The translations under genes were made by a program, and so were the position numbers. A DNA stretch of 32,631 nt, from contig VBCQ01000161.1 in the NCBI GenBank assembly GCA_005882155.1, positions 1 to 32,631 on the forward strand. Reading direction: 5' to 3'. The DNA comes from Betaproteobacteria bacterium (GTDB lineage: Bacteria; Pseudomonadota; Gammaproteobacteria; Burkholderiales; Burkholderiaceae_C). Positions within the stretch are counted from its first letter, which is position 1, and each line of letters opens with the position of its first letter. The notes under the pieces are model-generated. The model was not told the DNA's origin and made no database searches. It saw only the letters and a list, made by a program, of their open reading frames with translations. This document shows positions 10,799 to 17,976 of the stretch, in pieces.

Positions 10799-11716
10799 AT
10801 GGCAATCGCACTCGTTCTCGCGGTCATCGTCGCCATCTTCATCGTCCGCACGTTGCGCATCGTGCCGCAGCAGCATGAGTGGGTCGTCGAGCGGCTCGGC
10901 AAGTTCGACCGCACGCTGACCCCGGGGCTGAACTTCGTCGTGCCCTTCATCGAGCGCGTGGCGTACAAGCACTCGCTGAAGGAAGTGCCGCTCGACGTGC
11001 CGAGTCAGGTCTGCATCACCAAGGACAACACCCAGCTGCAGGTCGACGGCATCATCTACTTCCAGGTCACCGACCCGATGCGCGCGAGCTACGGCTCGAG
11101 CAACTACGTCTTCGCGATCACCCAGCTCGCGCAGACGCTGCTGCGCTCGGTGATCGGCAAGATGGAACTCGACAAGACCTTCGAAGAGCGCGACTCGATC
11201 AACGCGTCGGTTGTCAATGCTCTGGACGAGGCGGCGATGAACTGGGGCGTGAAGGTGCTGCGCTACGAGATCAAGGACCTCACGCCGCCGGCCGAAATCC
11301 TGCGCGCGATGCAGGCGCAGATCACCGCCGAGCGCGAGAAGCGCGCGCTGATCGCCGCATCGGAAGGCCGGCGTCAGGAACAGATCAACATCGCCACCGG
11401 CGAACGCGAGGCCTTCATCGCGCGCTCCGAAGGCGCCAAGCAGGCCGAGATCAACAAGGCACAAGGCGAGGCCGCGGCGATCACCGCAGTGGCCGACGCG
11501 ACGGCCGGCGCGATCCGCATGATCGCCGAGGCGATCCGCTCGCCCGGCGGTGAGCAAGCGGTGCAGCTCAAAGTCGCCGAGCGAGCCGTCGACGCGTACT
11601 CGCATCTCGCGCAGAAGAACAACACGATGATCGTGCCCGGCAACATGTCCGAAGTCTCTGCGCTGATCGCCACTGCGATGGCCTTGATGAAGGCCAAAGC
11701 ACCCGGGTCGCCGTGA
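10799..11716 (+). CDS. SPFH/band 7 (stomatin/prohibitin-like, QmcA-like) protein
   Basis: RIVPQQHEWVVERLGKFDRTLTPGLNFVVPFIERVAYKHSLKEVPLDVPSQVCITKDNTQLQVDGIIYFQVTDP... Confidence 0.95.
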   Translation: MAIALVLAVIVAIFIVRTLRIVPQQHEWVVERLGKFDRTLTPGLNFVVPFIERVAYKHSLKEVPLDVPSQVCITKDNTQLQVDGIIYFQVTDPMRASYGSSNYVFAITQLAQTLLRSVIGKMELDKTFEERDSINASVVNALDEAAMNWGVKVLRYEIKDLTPPAEILRAMQAQITAEREKRALIAASEGRRQEQINIATGEREAFIARSEGAKQAEINKAQGEAAAITAVADATAGAIRMIAEAIRSPGGEQAVQLKVAERAVDAYSHLAQKNNTMIVPGNMSEVSALIATAMALMKAKAPGSP

Positions 11717-11745
11717 AATCTCGTGGGCTAAAATCGTCCGCTGCT

Positions 11746-11836
11746 GGAGAGATGGATGAGCGGTTTAAGTCGCACGCCTGGAAAGCGTGTGGGGGTTAAT
11801 AGCCCCCCGCGGGTTCGAATCCCGCTCTCTCCGCCA
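11746..11836 (+). tRNA. tRNA-Ser (anticodon GGA), CCA encoded
   Basis: Acceptor GGAGAGA/TCTCTCC, anticodon arm cacgcctGGAaagcgtg, long variable arm gtgggggttaatagcccccc, T-arm cgggTTCGAATcccg, discriminator G + CCA. Confidence 0.96.
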
Positions 11837-11885
11837 GTGAATACGCCACCCTCGAGGTGGCGTATTCACTGGCGGAGAGAGCGGG
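11821..11885. repeat. Perfect inverted repeat (30-bp arms, 5-nt loop CTCGA) incorporating the tRNA-Ser 3' end; terminator-like hairpin H1
   Basis: cccgctctctccgccagtgaatacgccacc-ctcga-ggtggcgtattcactggcggagagagcggg. Confidence 0.97.
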
Positions 11886-11911
11886 TAAGAAGAGTCCGCT
11901 TCGGGTTCGCT

Positions 11912-11938
11912 CAGTGACAGTCCAGTGGACTGTCACTG
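11912..11938. repeat. Inverted repeat, 13-bp arms
   Basis: cagtgacagtcca-g-tggactgtcactg. Confidence 0.95.
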
Positions 11939-11940
11939 GA

Positions 11941-11989
11941 CGCGCCAACGGCGCGGGCCCGAAGGGCCGAGGGATCGGCCTGAGCCGAT
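11941..11989. repeat. Three close-packed small hairpins
   Basis: cgcgcc-aac-ggcgcg (11941-11955), ggccc-gaa-gggcc (11956-11968), atcggc-ctga-gccgat (11974-11989). Confidence 0.85.
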
Positions 11990-11996
11990 ACCGAGC

Positions 11997-12056
11997 AATC
12001 CCGCTCTCTCCGCCAGCGAAAACGCCACCTAAAGGGTGGCGTTTTCGCTGGCGGAG
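11997..12056. repeat. Second copy of tRNA-Ser 3' tail (20-bp exact direct repeat) fused to hairpin H6 (22-bp arms, loop TAAAG)
   Basis: aatcccgctctctccgccag at 11997-12016 equals 11818-11837; hairpin ctccgccagcgaaaacgccacc-taaag-ggtggcgttttcgctggcggag at 12008-12056. Confidence 0.95.
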
Positions 12057-12095
12057 CGTATAAAGACAACAGATCTGTCGCCGAGGAGGTTTCTC

Positions 12096-12326
12096 GTGGC
12101 AACCGTTCTGTTCAGGTACATCACCGGAGAAGACCCGACGCGCAAGGCGAACGGCGTTGCAACGACAGCAGGCGCACCGGCCAACGACGCCGACGCGCAA
12201 AGCAACGTCAAGATCGACCGCTGGTGGCGCGAATCGTCTTACGAGTTGAGCCATGGTCTGGACGTCGAGGAAGACGTATCGGACACGGTGCCCGGCGATC
12301 TGCTGGACGAGTTGTTCAAGCGATAA
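12096..12326 (+). CDS. Small hypothetical protein (76 aa, GTG start)
   Basis: Strong SD gaggagg 7 nt before GTG; (M)ATVLFRYITGEDPTRKANGVATTAGAPANDADAQSNVKIDRWWRESSYELSHGLDVEEDVSDTVPGDLLDELFKR; followed by terminator-like hairpin. Confidence 0.7.
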   Translation: MATVLFRYITGEDPTRKANGVATTAGAPANDADAQSNVKIDRWWRESSYELSHGLDVEEDVSDTVPGDLLDELFKR

Positions 12327-12331
12327 CCAAG

Positions 12332-12352
12332 ACGCCACCGTCGCGGTGGCGT
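12332..12352. terminator. Hairpin acgccaccg-tcg-cggtggcgt followed by tt, likely rho-independent/bidirectional terminator
   Basis: 9-bp GC-rich stem immediately 3' of the small CDS; shares stem core ACGCCACC/GGTGGCGT with hairpins H1 and H6. Confidence 0.7.
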
Positions 12353-12375
12353 TTCTGTTGAACGCGAGAACCGCG

Positions 12376-12615
12376 CTATCCGTGAAGCAAGCGCGCCAGT
12401 GCTTGCACCCCGACTCCTGCGAGCGCCAAGAAGAACCCGAGCGGCAGCACGATCTTGACTGCGAAGCCCCCCGCGCGCGAACGAGTTCGACGCACCGGTT
12501 CGGTCGTCGCTTCGTCTTCGCTGAGCAGCGAAGCACAGCTCGTCGACGGCCACTCGCTCGAATGAACGGTACGGCGCTCGCGCTCCCAGTTGAAGTGACT
12601 CTCTTGTTTTCGCAT
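12376..12615 (-). CDS. Possible small single-pass membrane protein
   Basis: MRKQESHFNWERERRTVHSSEW...RSRAGGFAVKIVLPLGFFLALAGVGVQALARLLHG, hydrophobic C-terminal segment; no recognised family. Confidence 0.4.
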   Translation of the reverse strand: MRKQESHFNWERERRTVHSSEWPSTSCASLLSEDEATTEPVRRTRSRAGGFAVKIVLPLGFFLALAGVGVQALARLLHG

Positions 12616-12809
12616 GCGGCGATTTTCGGTGGCGGTCCGCTCGGCAGATAGCCCGTGAGTCGGGGGGCGAGCGTGAATTCTTCGGCTGAAATGGCGCTCG
12701 CTTGCTCGGCTCGATCGGCATCGCATCAGCGACACTGGTTGCTCCGAATCGACCCCCTCATGCGAGCCGCCCCATGTCATTCGCTACATCGATTTTTCGC
12801 GGACACCCA

Positions 12810-12974
12810 ATGCGCCTGTACCTGCTGGGTCATGCATTGATTCTGCTCGGCGCCTGGCTGATGGACGTGACCTCGTCGATGATCCCGATGGCGCTGGCCG
12901 CATCGGCCGCGTTGATGTTGACGCTCCCCTTGCTGCGCCAGCTCGGCGCACGCTTCGTCGGCAAGAGAAAATAA
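12810..12974 (+). CDS. Possible small membrane protein (54 aa)
   Basis: MRLYLLGHALILLGAWLMDVTSSMIPMALAASAALMLTLPLLRQLGARFVGKRK; two hydrophobic stretches, basic tail. Confidence 0.45.
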   Translation: MRLYLLGHALILLGAWLMDVTSSMIPMALAASAALMLTLPLLRQLGARFVGKRK

Positions 12975-12980
12975 AAAGAA

Positions 12981-12998
12981 GGGGCGCCGAAGCGCCCC
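12981..12998 (-). terminator. Rho-independent terminator for the minus-strand binding-protein gene
   Basis: ggggcgc-cgaa-gcgcccc; read on minus strand it is followed by ttctttttatttt. Confidence 0.85.
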
Positions 12999-13021
12999 GC
13001 CTTCCGTCCGGGCGATAGCCG

Positions 13022-14152
13022 TTAATTCAATGGGACTTTCTTGCCGTCCTTGTACACATACAAGGTCATCGACGGATTCTTCAGCTCGCCGTCGTTGTCG
13101 AAGGCGATCTTCGCGGTGACGCCCTGGTAGTCGGTCTTCGCGAGGAACGGCATGTACACCTTCGGGTCGGCTGAGCCGGCCTTCACCATCGCGTTGGCCA
13201 GCACCATCGTCGCGTCATAGGTGTACGGCGAATAGACCTGGAACTGCTTCGGATACTTGGCGTCGTAGCGCGCTTTCCACGCCGTGCCGCCAGGCATCTT
13301 CGCGAGCGAGCTGCCGCCCTCTGCGCAGACCACGTTGCCAAGCGTCTTCGCACCACCCGACAGCTCGATAACCTTGTCGGTACAGATGCCGTCGCCGCCG
13401 AAGTACTTCACGTTGGACAGCCCCAGCTGCTCCATCTGGCGCAGCATCGGGCCGGCTTGCGGGTCCATGCCGCCGAAGAAGATCGCGTCCGGGCCCTTGC
13501 TCTTGATGGCCGTCAGGATGGCCATGAAGTCGGTGGCCTTGTCGGTCGTGTACTGCTCGTCGACGACTTGCATGCCCTTGGCCATCGCGGTCTTCTTGAA
13601 CACCTCGGCCACGCCCTGGCCGTAGGCGCTGCGGTCGTCGATGATCGCGACCTTCTTGAGCTTCAGGCCGTCAGCGGCATACAGCGCCAGACCGGCGCCC
13701 AGCGCGTTGTCGTTGGCCAGCAGCCGGAACGTGGTTTTGAAGCCTTGCTGGGTCAGCTTGGGGTTGGTCGCCGACGGCGTGATGTGGGGAATGCCGCAGT
13801 CGTTGTAGACCTTGGACGCCGGAATGGTGGTGCCCGAGTTCAGGTGGCCGACGACGCCGTTGACCTTGGCGTCGCACAGCTTTTGCGCTGCCGCGGTGCC
13901 TTGCTTGGGGTCGGCCGCATCGTCTTCAGCGACGAGCTCGAACTTCACTTTCTTGCCCCCGATGGTCACGCCCTTGGCATTCAGATCCTCGATGGCCATG
14001 CGTGCACCGTTCTCGTTGTCCTTGCCGTAGTGCGCTTGCGCACCCGAGACGGGACCGACGTGGCCGATGCGCACGACCATTTCTTGGGCCGACGCAGCGC
14101 CGGCGAACGCGACTGCCGCCGCGCACACCAACACATTCAGTTTGACTTGCAT
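13022..14152 (-). CDS. Branched-chain amino acid ABC transporter substrate-binding protein (LivK/LivJ family)
   Basis: MQVKLNVLVCAAAVAFAGAASAQEMVVRIGHVGPVSGAQAHYGKDNENGARMAIEDLNAKGVTIGGKKVKFELVAEDDAADPKQGTAAAQKL; signal peptide. Confidence 0.95.
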   Translation of the reverse strand: MQVKLNVLVCAAAVAFAGAASAQEMVVRIGHVGPVSGAQAHYGKDNENGARMAIEDLNAKGVTIGGKKVKFELVAEDDAADPKQGTAAAQKLCDAKVNGVVGHLNSGTTIPASKVYNDCGIPHITPSATNPKLTQQGFKTTFRLLANDNALGAGLALYAADGLKLKKVAIIDDRSAYGQGVAEVFKKTAMAKGMQVVDEQYTTDKATDFMAILTAIKSKGPDAIFFGGMDPQAGPMLRQMEQLGLSNVKYFGGDGICTDKVIELSGGAKTLGNVVCAEGGSSLAKMPGGTAWKARYDAKYPKQFQVYSPYTYDATMVLANAMVKAGSADPKVYMPFLAKTDYQGVTAKIAFDNDGELKNPSMTLYVYKDGKKVPLN

Positions 14153-14331
14153 GCATAACCTCCGATTCGGAATGTTGAGAGAGAAGAAGAGAGAGCGTTG
14201 AAGACTCAACGGGCGCCACCATACCCCAAATGAAACCCCTGCTCCATCGGGAATCCTCGGGTCGCGACAGCGTTTTCGCCGGCCAGTGGCGCCATGGATT
14301 TCCGGCGTCACCGTCCCCTGCAACGAACGGA

Positions 14332-14703
14332 CTAGCGTCTGCGATGACGGGACAATTCCTGGGCGACCGCTTGGACGACGACTTCGCGCATCGTCGATGC
14401 GAGCTCGGTGCGCAGCTCGCGCACCAGCGCGTCGGTCAGGCGCGCCAGCGCCGGGGTCACCGCCGCGCGCAAGCGCTGCTCGACGATGGCGTCGACTTGG
14501 CGCTGCAGGCCCAGCAGCACCCGCTGGGCGATCTGCTCTTCGTTGAGTTCCGGGACTGCGCGCTGGGCGGCCGGCGCCGCTGCCTCGGTCGCAGCCGCGG
14601 GCACTGGCGCCGGCTGACCGGCAGGCGCTTCAGGCGAGCCGACTTCCACCACTTCAGTCAGCGTCGGAACGCGCTTGGGCGGCCCCGGCCGATCCGTGCT
14701 CAC
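14332..14703 (-). CDS. Hypothetical protein downstream of holC (Ala/Pro-rich N-terminus, helical C-terminus)
   Basis: GTG start with ggaggt SD: (M)STDRPGPPKRVPTLTEVVEVGSPEAPAGQ...ELNEEQIAQRVLLGLQRQVDAIVEQRLRAAVTPALARLTDALVRELRTELASTMREVVVQAVAQELSRHRRR. Confidence 0.75.
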   Translation of the reverse strand: MSTDRPGPPKRVPTLTEVVEVGSPEAPAGQPAPVPAAATEAAAPAAQRAVPELNEEQIAQRVLLGLQRQVDAIVEQRLRAAVTPALARLTDALVRELRTELASTMREVVVQAVAQELSRHRRR

Positions 14704-14934
14704 GCGGTCACCTCCGATACGTCGCAGACCCATCGGCGGGCAGCGCAGTCGGTGCCCCGACCGCATTGCACTGGTCGATCCCCGTAAACGGGGCCCCTCG
14801 CCCTTCGCTTCACGCGGTCACCTCCGATACGTCGGAGACCCATCGGCGGGCAGCGCAGTCGGTGCCCCGACCGCATTGCGCTGGTCGATCCCCGTAAACG
14901 GGGCCCCTCGCCCTTCGCTTCATGCGGTCACCTC
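14701..14934. repeat. 110-bp tandem repeat, two full copies (14701-14810, 14811-14920) plus 14-bp partial third (14921-14934)
   Basis: Unit cacgcggtcacctccgatacgtcgSagacccatcggcgggcagcgcagtcggtgccccgaccgcattgcRctggtcgatccccgtaaacggggcccctcgcccttcgctt; only 2 differences between the full copies. Confidence 0.98.
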
Positions 14935-15354
14935 AAATTTCTCAATCGCGTAGCCGCGCGCCGCGTAATGCTTCCAGCGGCGCCGCGCCGCCTCACGCTC
15001 GTCGTCATCGGTCGAGACGATCTCGATCAACCGGGCGAAGCTTTCGAAGCCTTCAGCGGGCTCGTCGCCCAGGTGCACGAGCACCGGATGCTGCGCCGCC
15101 TGCTCGGCGCGCTCGACGAGCCAGATCGGCGTGCGGCGCATCCGTTGCGGTGGCTGCTCGCCGGTGCGCAGCAGCAAATGCGGCAAGAACTCCTGCGGAT
15201 CGAAGCTCCACAACGCGCGGTCCAGCCGCGCCAGCGTGGCCGCCGGCGCGCTCACCGTCACTCCGGGCGTTCCCGCGCGCAGCGCCTTGCGCAGCAAGCG
15301 GCAGGCGTAGTGAAGCCGATCGGGAACGTTGAAGTGGAACTGCACCTCGGTCAT
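14920..15354 (-). CDS. holC: DNA polymerase III chi subunit HolC
   Basis: MTEVQFHFNVPDRLHYACRLLRKALRAGTPGVTVSAPAATLARLDRALWSFDPQEFLPHLLL...; downstream of pepA, as is common. Confidence 0.92.
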   Translation of the reverse strand: MTEVQFHFNVPDRLHYACRLLRKALRAGTPGVTVSAPAATLARLDRALWSFDPQEFLPHLLLRTGEQPPQRMRRTPIWLVERAEQAAQHPVLVHLGDEPAEGFESFARLIEIVSTDDDEREAARRRWKHYAARGYAIEKFEVTA

Positions 15355-15380
15355 CGCGACGGACTCCTCTCGCGTTGTCC

Positions 15381-16841
15381 TCAACCGGCTTGCGACAGGA
15401 CGAAATGCGTCAGCAACGGCACCGGCCGACCGGTGGCACCTTTGTTCGCGCCCGACTTCCACGCGGTGCCGGCGATGTCCAGATGCGCCCAGCGGTACTT
15501 GCCGGTGAAGCGGCGCAGGAACATCGCGGCGGTGATCGACCCGCCGGCGCGCGGGCCGACGTTGCCCATGTCGGCGAAGTTGCTCTTCAGCGCTTCGTCG
15601 TACTCCTCGTCGAGCGGCATGCGCCAGCAAGGGTCGAGCGAATCGCGGCTCGCGGCGAGCAATTGCTCGGCGAGCGCGTCGTCGGCGGTGAACATGCCCG
15701 AATTGTGATGACCGAGCGCGATAACACAGGCGCCGGTCAGCGTTGCCACGTCGACGACGACCGCGGGCTTGAAGCGCTCCGCGTAGGTCAACGCATCGCA
15801 TAGGATCAAGCGGCCTTCGGCATCGGTGTTGAGGATCTCGATCGTCTGACCCGACAGGCTCGTCACGACGTCGCCCGGCTTGATTGCGGTGCCGCTGGGC
15901 ATGTTCTCGCACGACGGGATGATGCAGACGAGGTTGATCTTCGGCTTGAGCTCGGCAACCGCGCGCAAGGTGCCGAGCACGCTCGCTGCGCCGCCCATGT
16001 CGAATTTCATTTCGTCCATCTCGGCCGACGGCTTGATCGAAATGCCGCCGGTGTCGAAGGTGATGCCCTTGCCGACCAGCACGACCGGCGCTTGCGCCTT
16101 GCCCGCGCCGTCGTAGCGCGCGACGATGAACTTGAGCGGCTCGTTCGATCCCTGCGCGACGGCGAGAAACGACCCCATACCGAGCTTCTCGACCGCCTTG
16201 CGGTCCAGCACCTCGACCTTCAGGCCATGGTCTTTGCCGAGCCGCTTCGCCTGATCGGCCAGATAGCTCGGTGTGCAATGGTTGCCCGGGCGGTTCGCGA
16301 ATTCGCGCGCCAAGGTCACGCCCGCGGCGATCGCCTGGCCGCGCGCCAGCCCTTTCTGCACCGCGCGCGCCTCGGTCTTGCTGCAGACGAGGCTGAACTT
16401 GCTCATCGCGGAATCGGTCGGCGCGCTCGGCTTGGTGTGACGGTAGACATAGACCGCATCGGTCGCCGCGGTGGCGAGTGCTTCGGCGTGCTGCTCCGTG
16501 ACTTCGCCAGCGTTGCCCAATGCAACGGCGACATGCTTGGCGCCCAACCCCTTCAGTGGCGCCAGGCCGTGCGCGACGGCGGTCTTGAATGCCTTGACGC
16601 TTGCACTGCCGGCCGCCGCGACGACGAGGCGCGCTGCCTTGAGGCCGGCGGGCCGATGCAGGTACAGCGTGCGGCCGGCCTTGAATTGGAAGTCGCCGTG
16701 TGCGACGGCGTCCTTGATCGCCGACGCGATCGCCGGGTCGAGCGAGGGGTCGACAGCGTCGCCGTGGATAACGACGAGCAGCGCATCGGCCGCGAGACTG
16801 GACAGTGCGCCAGCCGTAGAGAGTTGATGACGGAAGTCCAT
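15381..16841 (-). CDS. pepA: Leucyl aminopeptidase PepA (M17)
   Basis: VGKGITFDTGGISIKPSAEMDEMKFDMGGAASVLG and NTDAEGRLILCDALTYA signature motifs. Confidence 0.97.
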   Translation of the reverse strand: MDFRHQLSTAGALSSLAADALLVVIHGDAVDPSLDPAIASAIKDAVAHGDFQFKAGRTLYLHRPAGLKAARLVVAAAGSASVKAFKTAVAHGLAPLKGLGAKHVAVALGNAGEVTEQHAEALATAATDAVYVYRHTKPSAPTDSAMSKFSLVCSKTEARAVQKGLARGQAIAAGVTLAREFANRPGNHCTPSYLADQAKRLGKDHGLKVEVLDRKAVEKLGMGSFLAVAQGSNEPLKFIVARYDGAGKAQAPVVLVGKGITFDTGGISIKPSAEMDEMKFDMGGAASVLGTLRAVAELKPKINLVCIIPSCENMPSGTAIKPGDVVTSLSGQTIEILNTDAEGRLILCDALTYAERFKPAVVVDVATLTGACVIALGHHNSGMFTADDALAEQLLAASRDSLDPCWRMPLDEEYDEALKSNFADMGNVGPRAGGSITAAMFLRRFTGKYRWAHLDIAGTAWKSGANKGATGRPVPLLTHFVLSQAG

Positions 16842-16869
16842 AATCCGAGTCCGATTGAACAAGCGAACG

Positions 16870-17976
16870 ATGTTATTCGATTCCACTTTGCGGCGAGACC
16901 TGGCGCGCAGCTTCGGCGCGACGCTCGTGGTCATCCTGACCATCGTGTTGACGATGATGCTGATCCGCACGCTCGGGCAGGCGGCGTTCGGCCGCGTCTC
17001 GCCGCAGGACGTCGTGCTGCTGCTCGGCTACACCGCGCTCGGCCACCTGCCGACGATGCTCGCGCTGTCGATGTTCATTGCCGTCGTCGCGACGCTCGGG
17101 CGCATGTACCGCGACAGCGAAATGCCGATCTGGTTCGCGAGCGGCGTCGGCCTGTCGCGCTTCGTTCGCCCGGTATTACGTACCAGCTGGCCGGTACTGA
17201 TCGTCGTGTTCGTGATGGCGCTGTTCGTCTGGCCGTGGGAGAACCAGCGCAGCGTCGAGTTGCGCGACCGCTTCGAGCGGCGCTCCGACTTGTCGCGCGT
17301 CGCGCCGGGCCAGTTCCAGACCTCGAGCGATGGACGGCGCGTGTTTTTCATCGAGCGCGACTCGGAAGACGGGCGCACCGCGCGCAACGTCTTCATCCTG
17401 TCGTCGCAACCCGACGCCGAGTCGGTGACGACGGCGCACACCGGCCGCATCGAGGTCGAAGGCGACACCCGCTTTCTGCAGCTTGATCGCGGCCAGCGCA
17501 ACGAGCTGAACGCACAGACCAAGGAGAAGACGCTGTCGCGCTTCGAAGGCTACAAGGTCGCTGCCGGCGAGCGCGTTCTCGCGCGCACCGAGAACTTGCC
17601 GCCGAAGGCGCGGCCGACGATCGACTTGCTGCGCTCGCCAAGCGCGCCGTTCCAAGGCGAGCTCGTGTGGCGCCTTGGCCTGGTGCTCGGCGGCGCGAAC
17701 CTGCTGCTGCTGGCGATCGGCCTGGCTGAGACAAACCCGCGGCGCGCCAGCAACTGGAACCTGCTGTTCGCGCTGATGAGCTTCATCGTCTACTACAACA
17801 TGATCAGCCTCACCCAAGCCTGGGTCGCTGCCGGCAAGGTCAGCATGGGCGTCGCATTGGTCGGCGCGCACGGCGGCGCCTTCGTGCTGGCGATTGCATT
17901 GATCTGGTGGCGCGACCACGGCAATGTGCGGCGCGCCTGGCAGCGCACGCCGCGCGTCGAGCCATCGGCCGCATGA
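16870..17976 (+). CDS. lptF: LPS export permease LptF
   Basis: MLFDSTLRRDLARSFGATLVVILTIVLTMMLIRTLGQAAFGRVSPQDVVLLLGYTALGHLPTMLALSMFIAVVATLGRMYRDSEM; divergent from pepA. Confidence 0.94.
   Translation: MLFDSTLRRDLARSFGATLVVILTIVLTMMLIRTLGQAAFGRVSPQDVVLLLGYTALGHLPTMLALSMFIAVVATLGRMYRDSEMPIWFASGVGLSRFVRPVLRTSWPVLIVVFVMALFVWPWENQRSVELRDRFERRSDLSRVAPGQFQTSSDGRRVFFIERDSEDGRTARNVFILSSQPDAESVTTAHTGRIEVEGDTRFLQLDRGQRNELNAQTKEKTLSRFEGYKVAAGERVLARTENLPPKARPTIDLLRSPSAPFQGELVWRLGLVLGGANLLLLAIGLAETNPRRASNWNLLFALMSFIVYYNMISLTQAWVAAGKVSMGVALVGAHGGAFVLAIALIWWRDHGNVRRAWQRTPRVEPSAA

Noticed and set aside
11818-12016. Functional integrative element inserted at tRNA-Ser (attL/attR)
   Set aside because: Direct repeats resemble att sites, but the enclosed segment is only about 160 bp with no integrase or cargo; at most a remnant, so reported as structured repeats.
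11796-12536. 246-aa minus-strand ORF ending in SLAERAGFEPAGGY and 11857-12063 plus-strand ORF
   Set aside because: Spurious translation of antisense tRNA-Ser and hairpin repeats; AERAGFEPA is the translated complement of the tRNA T-arm/acceptor.
14701-14934. CRISPR-like array
   Set aside because: Units are 110 bp, directly contiguous with no variable spacers and no cas genes; it is a tandem duplication.
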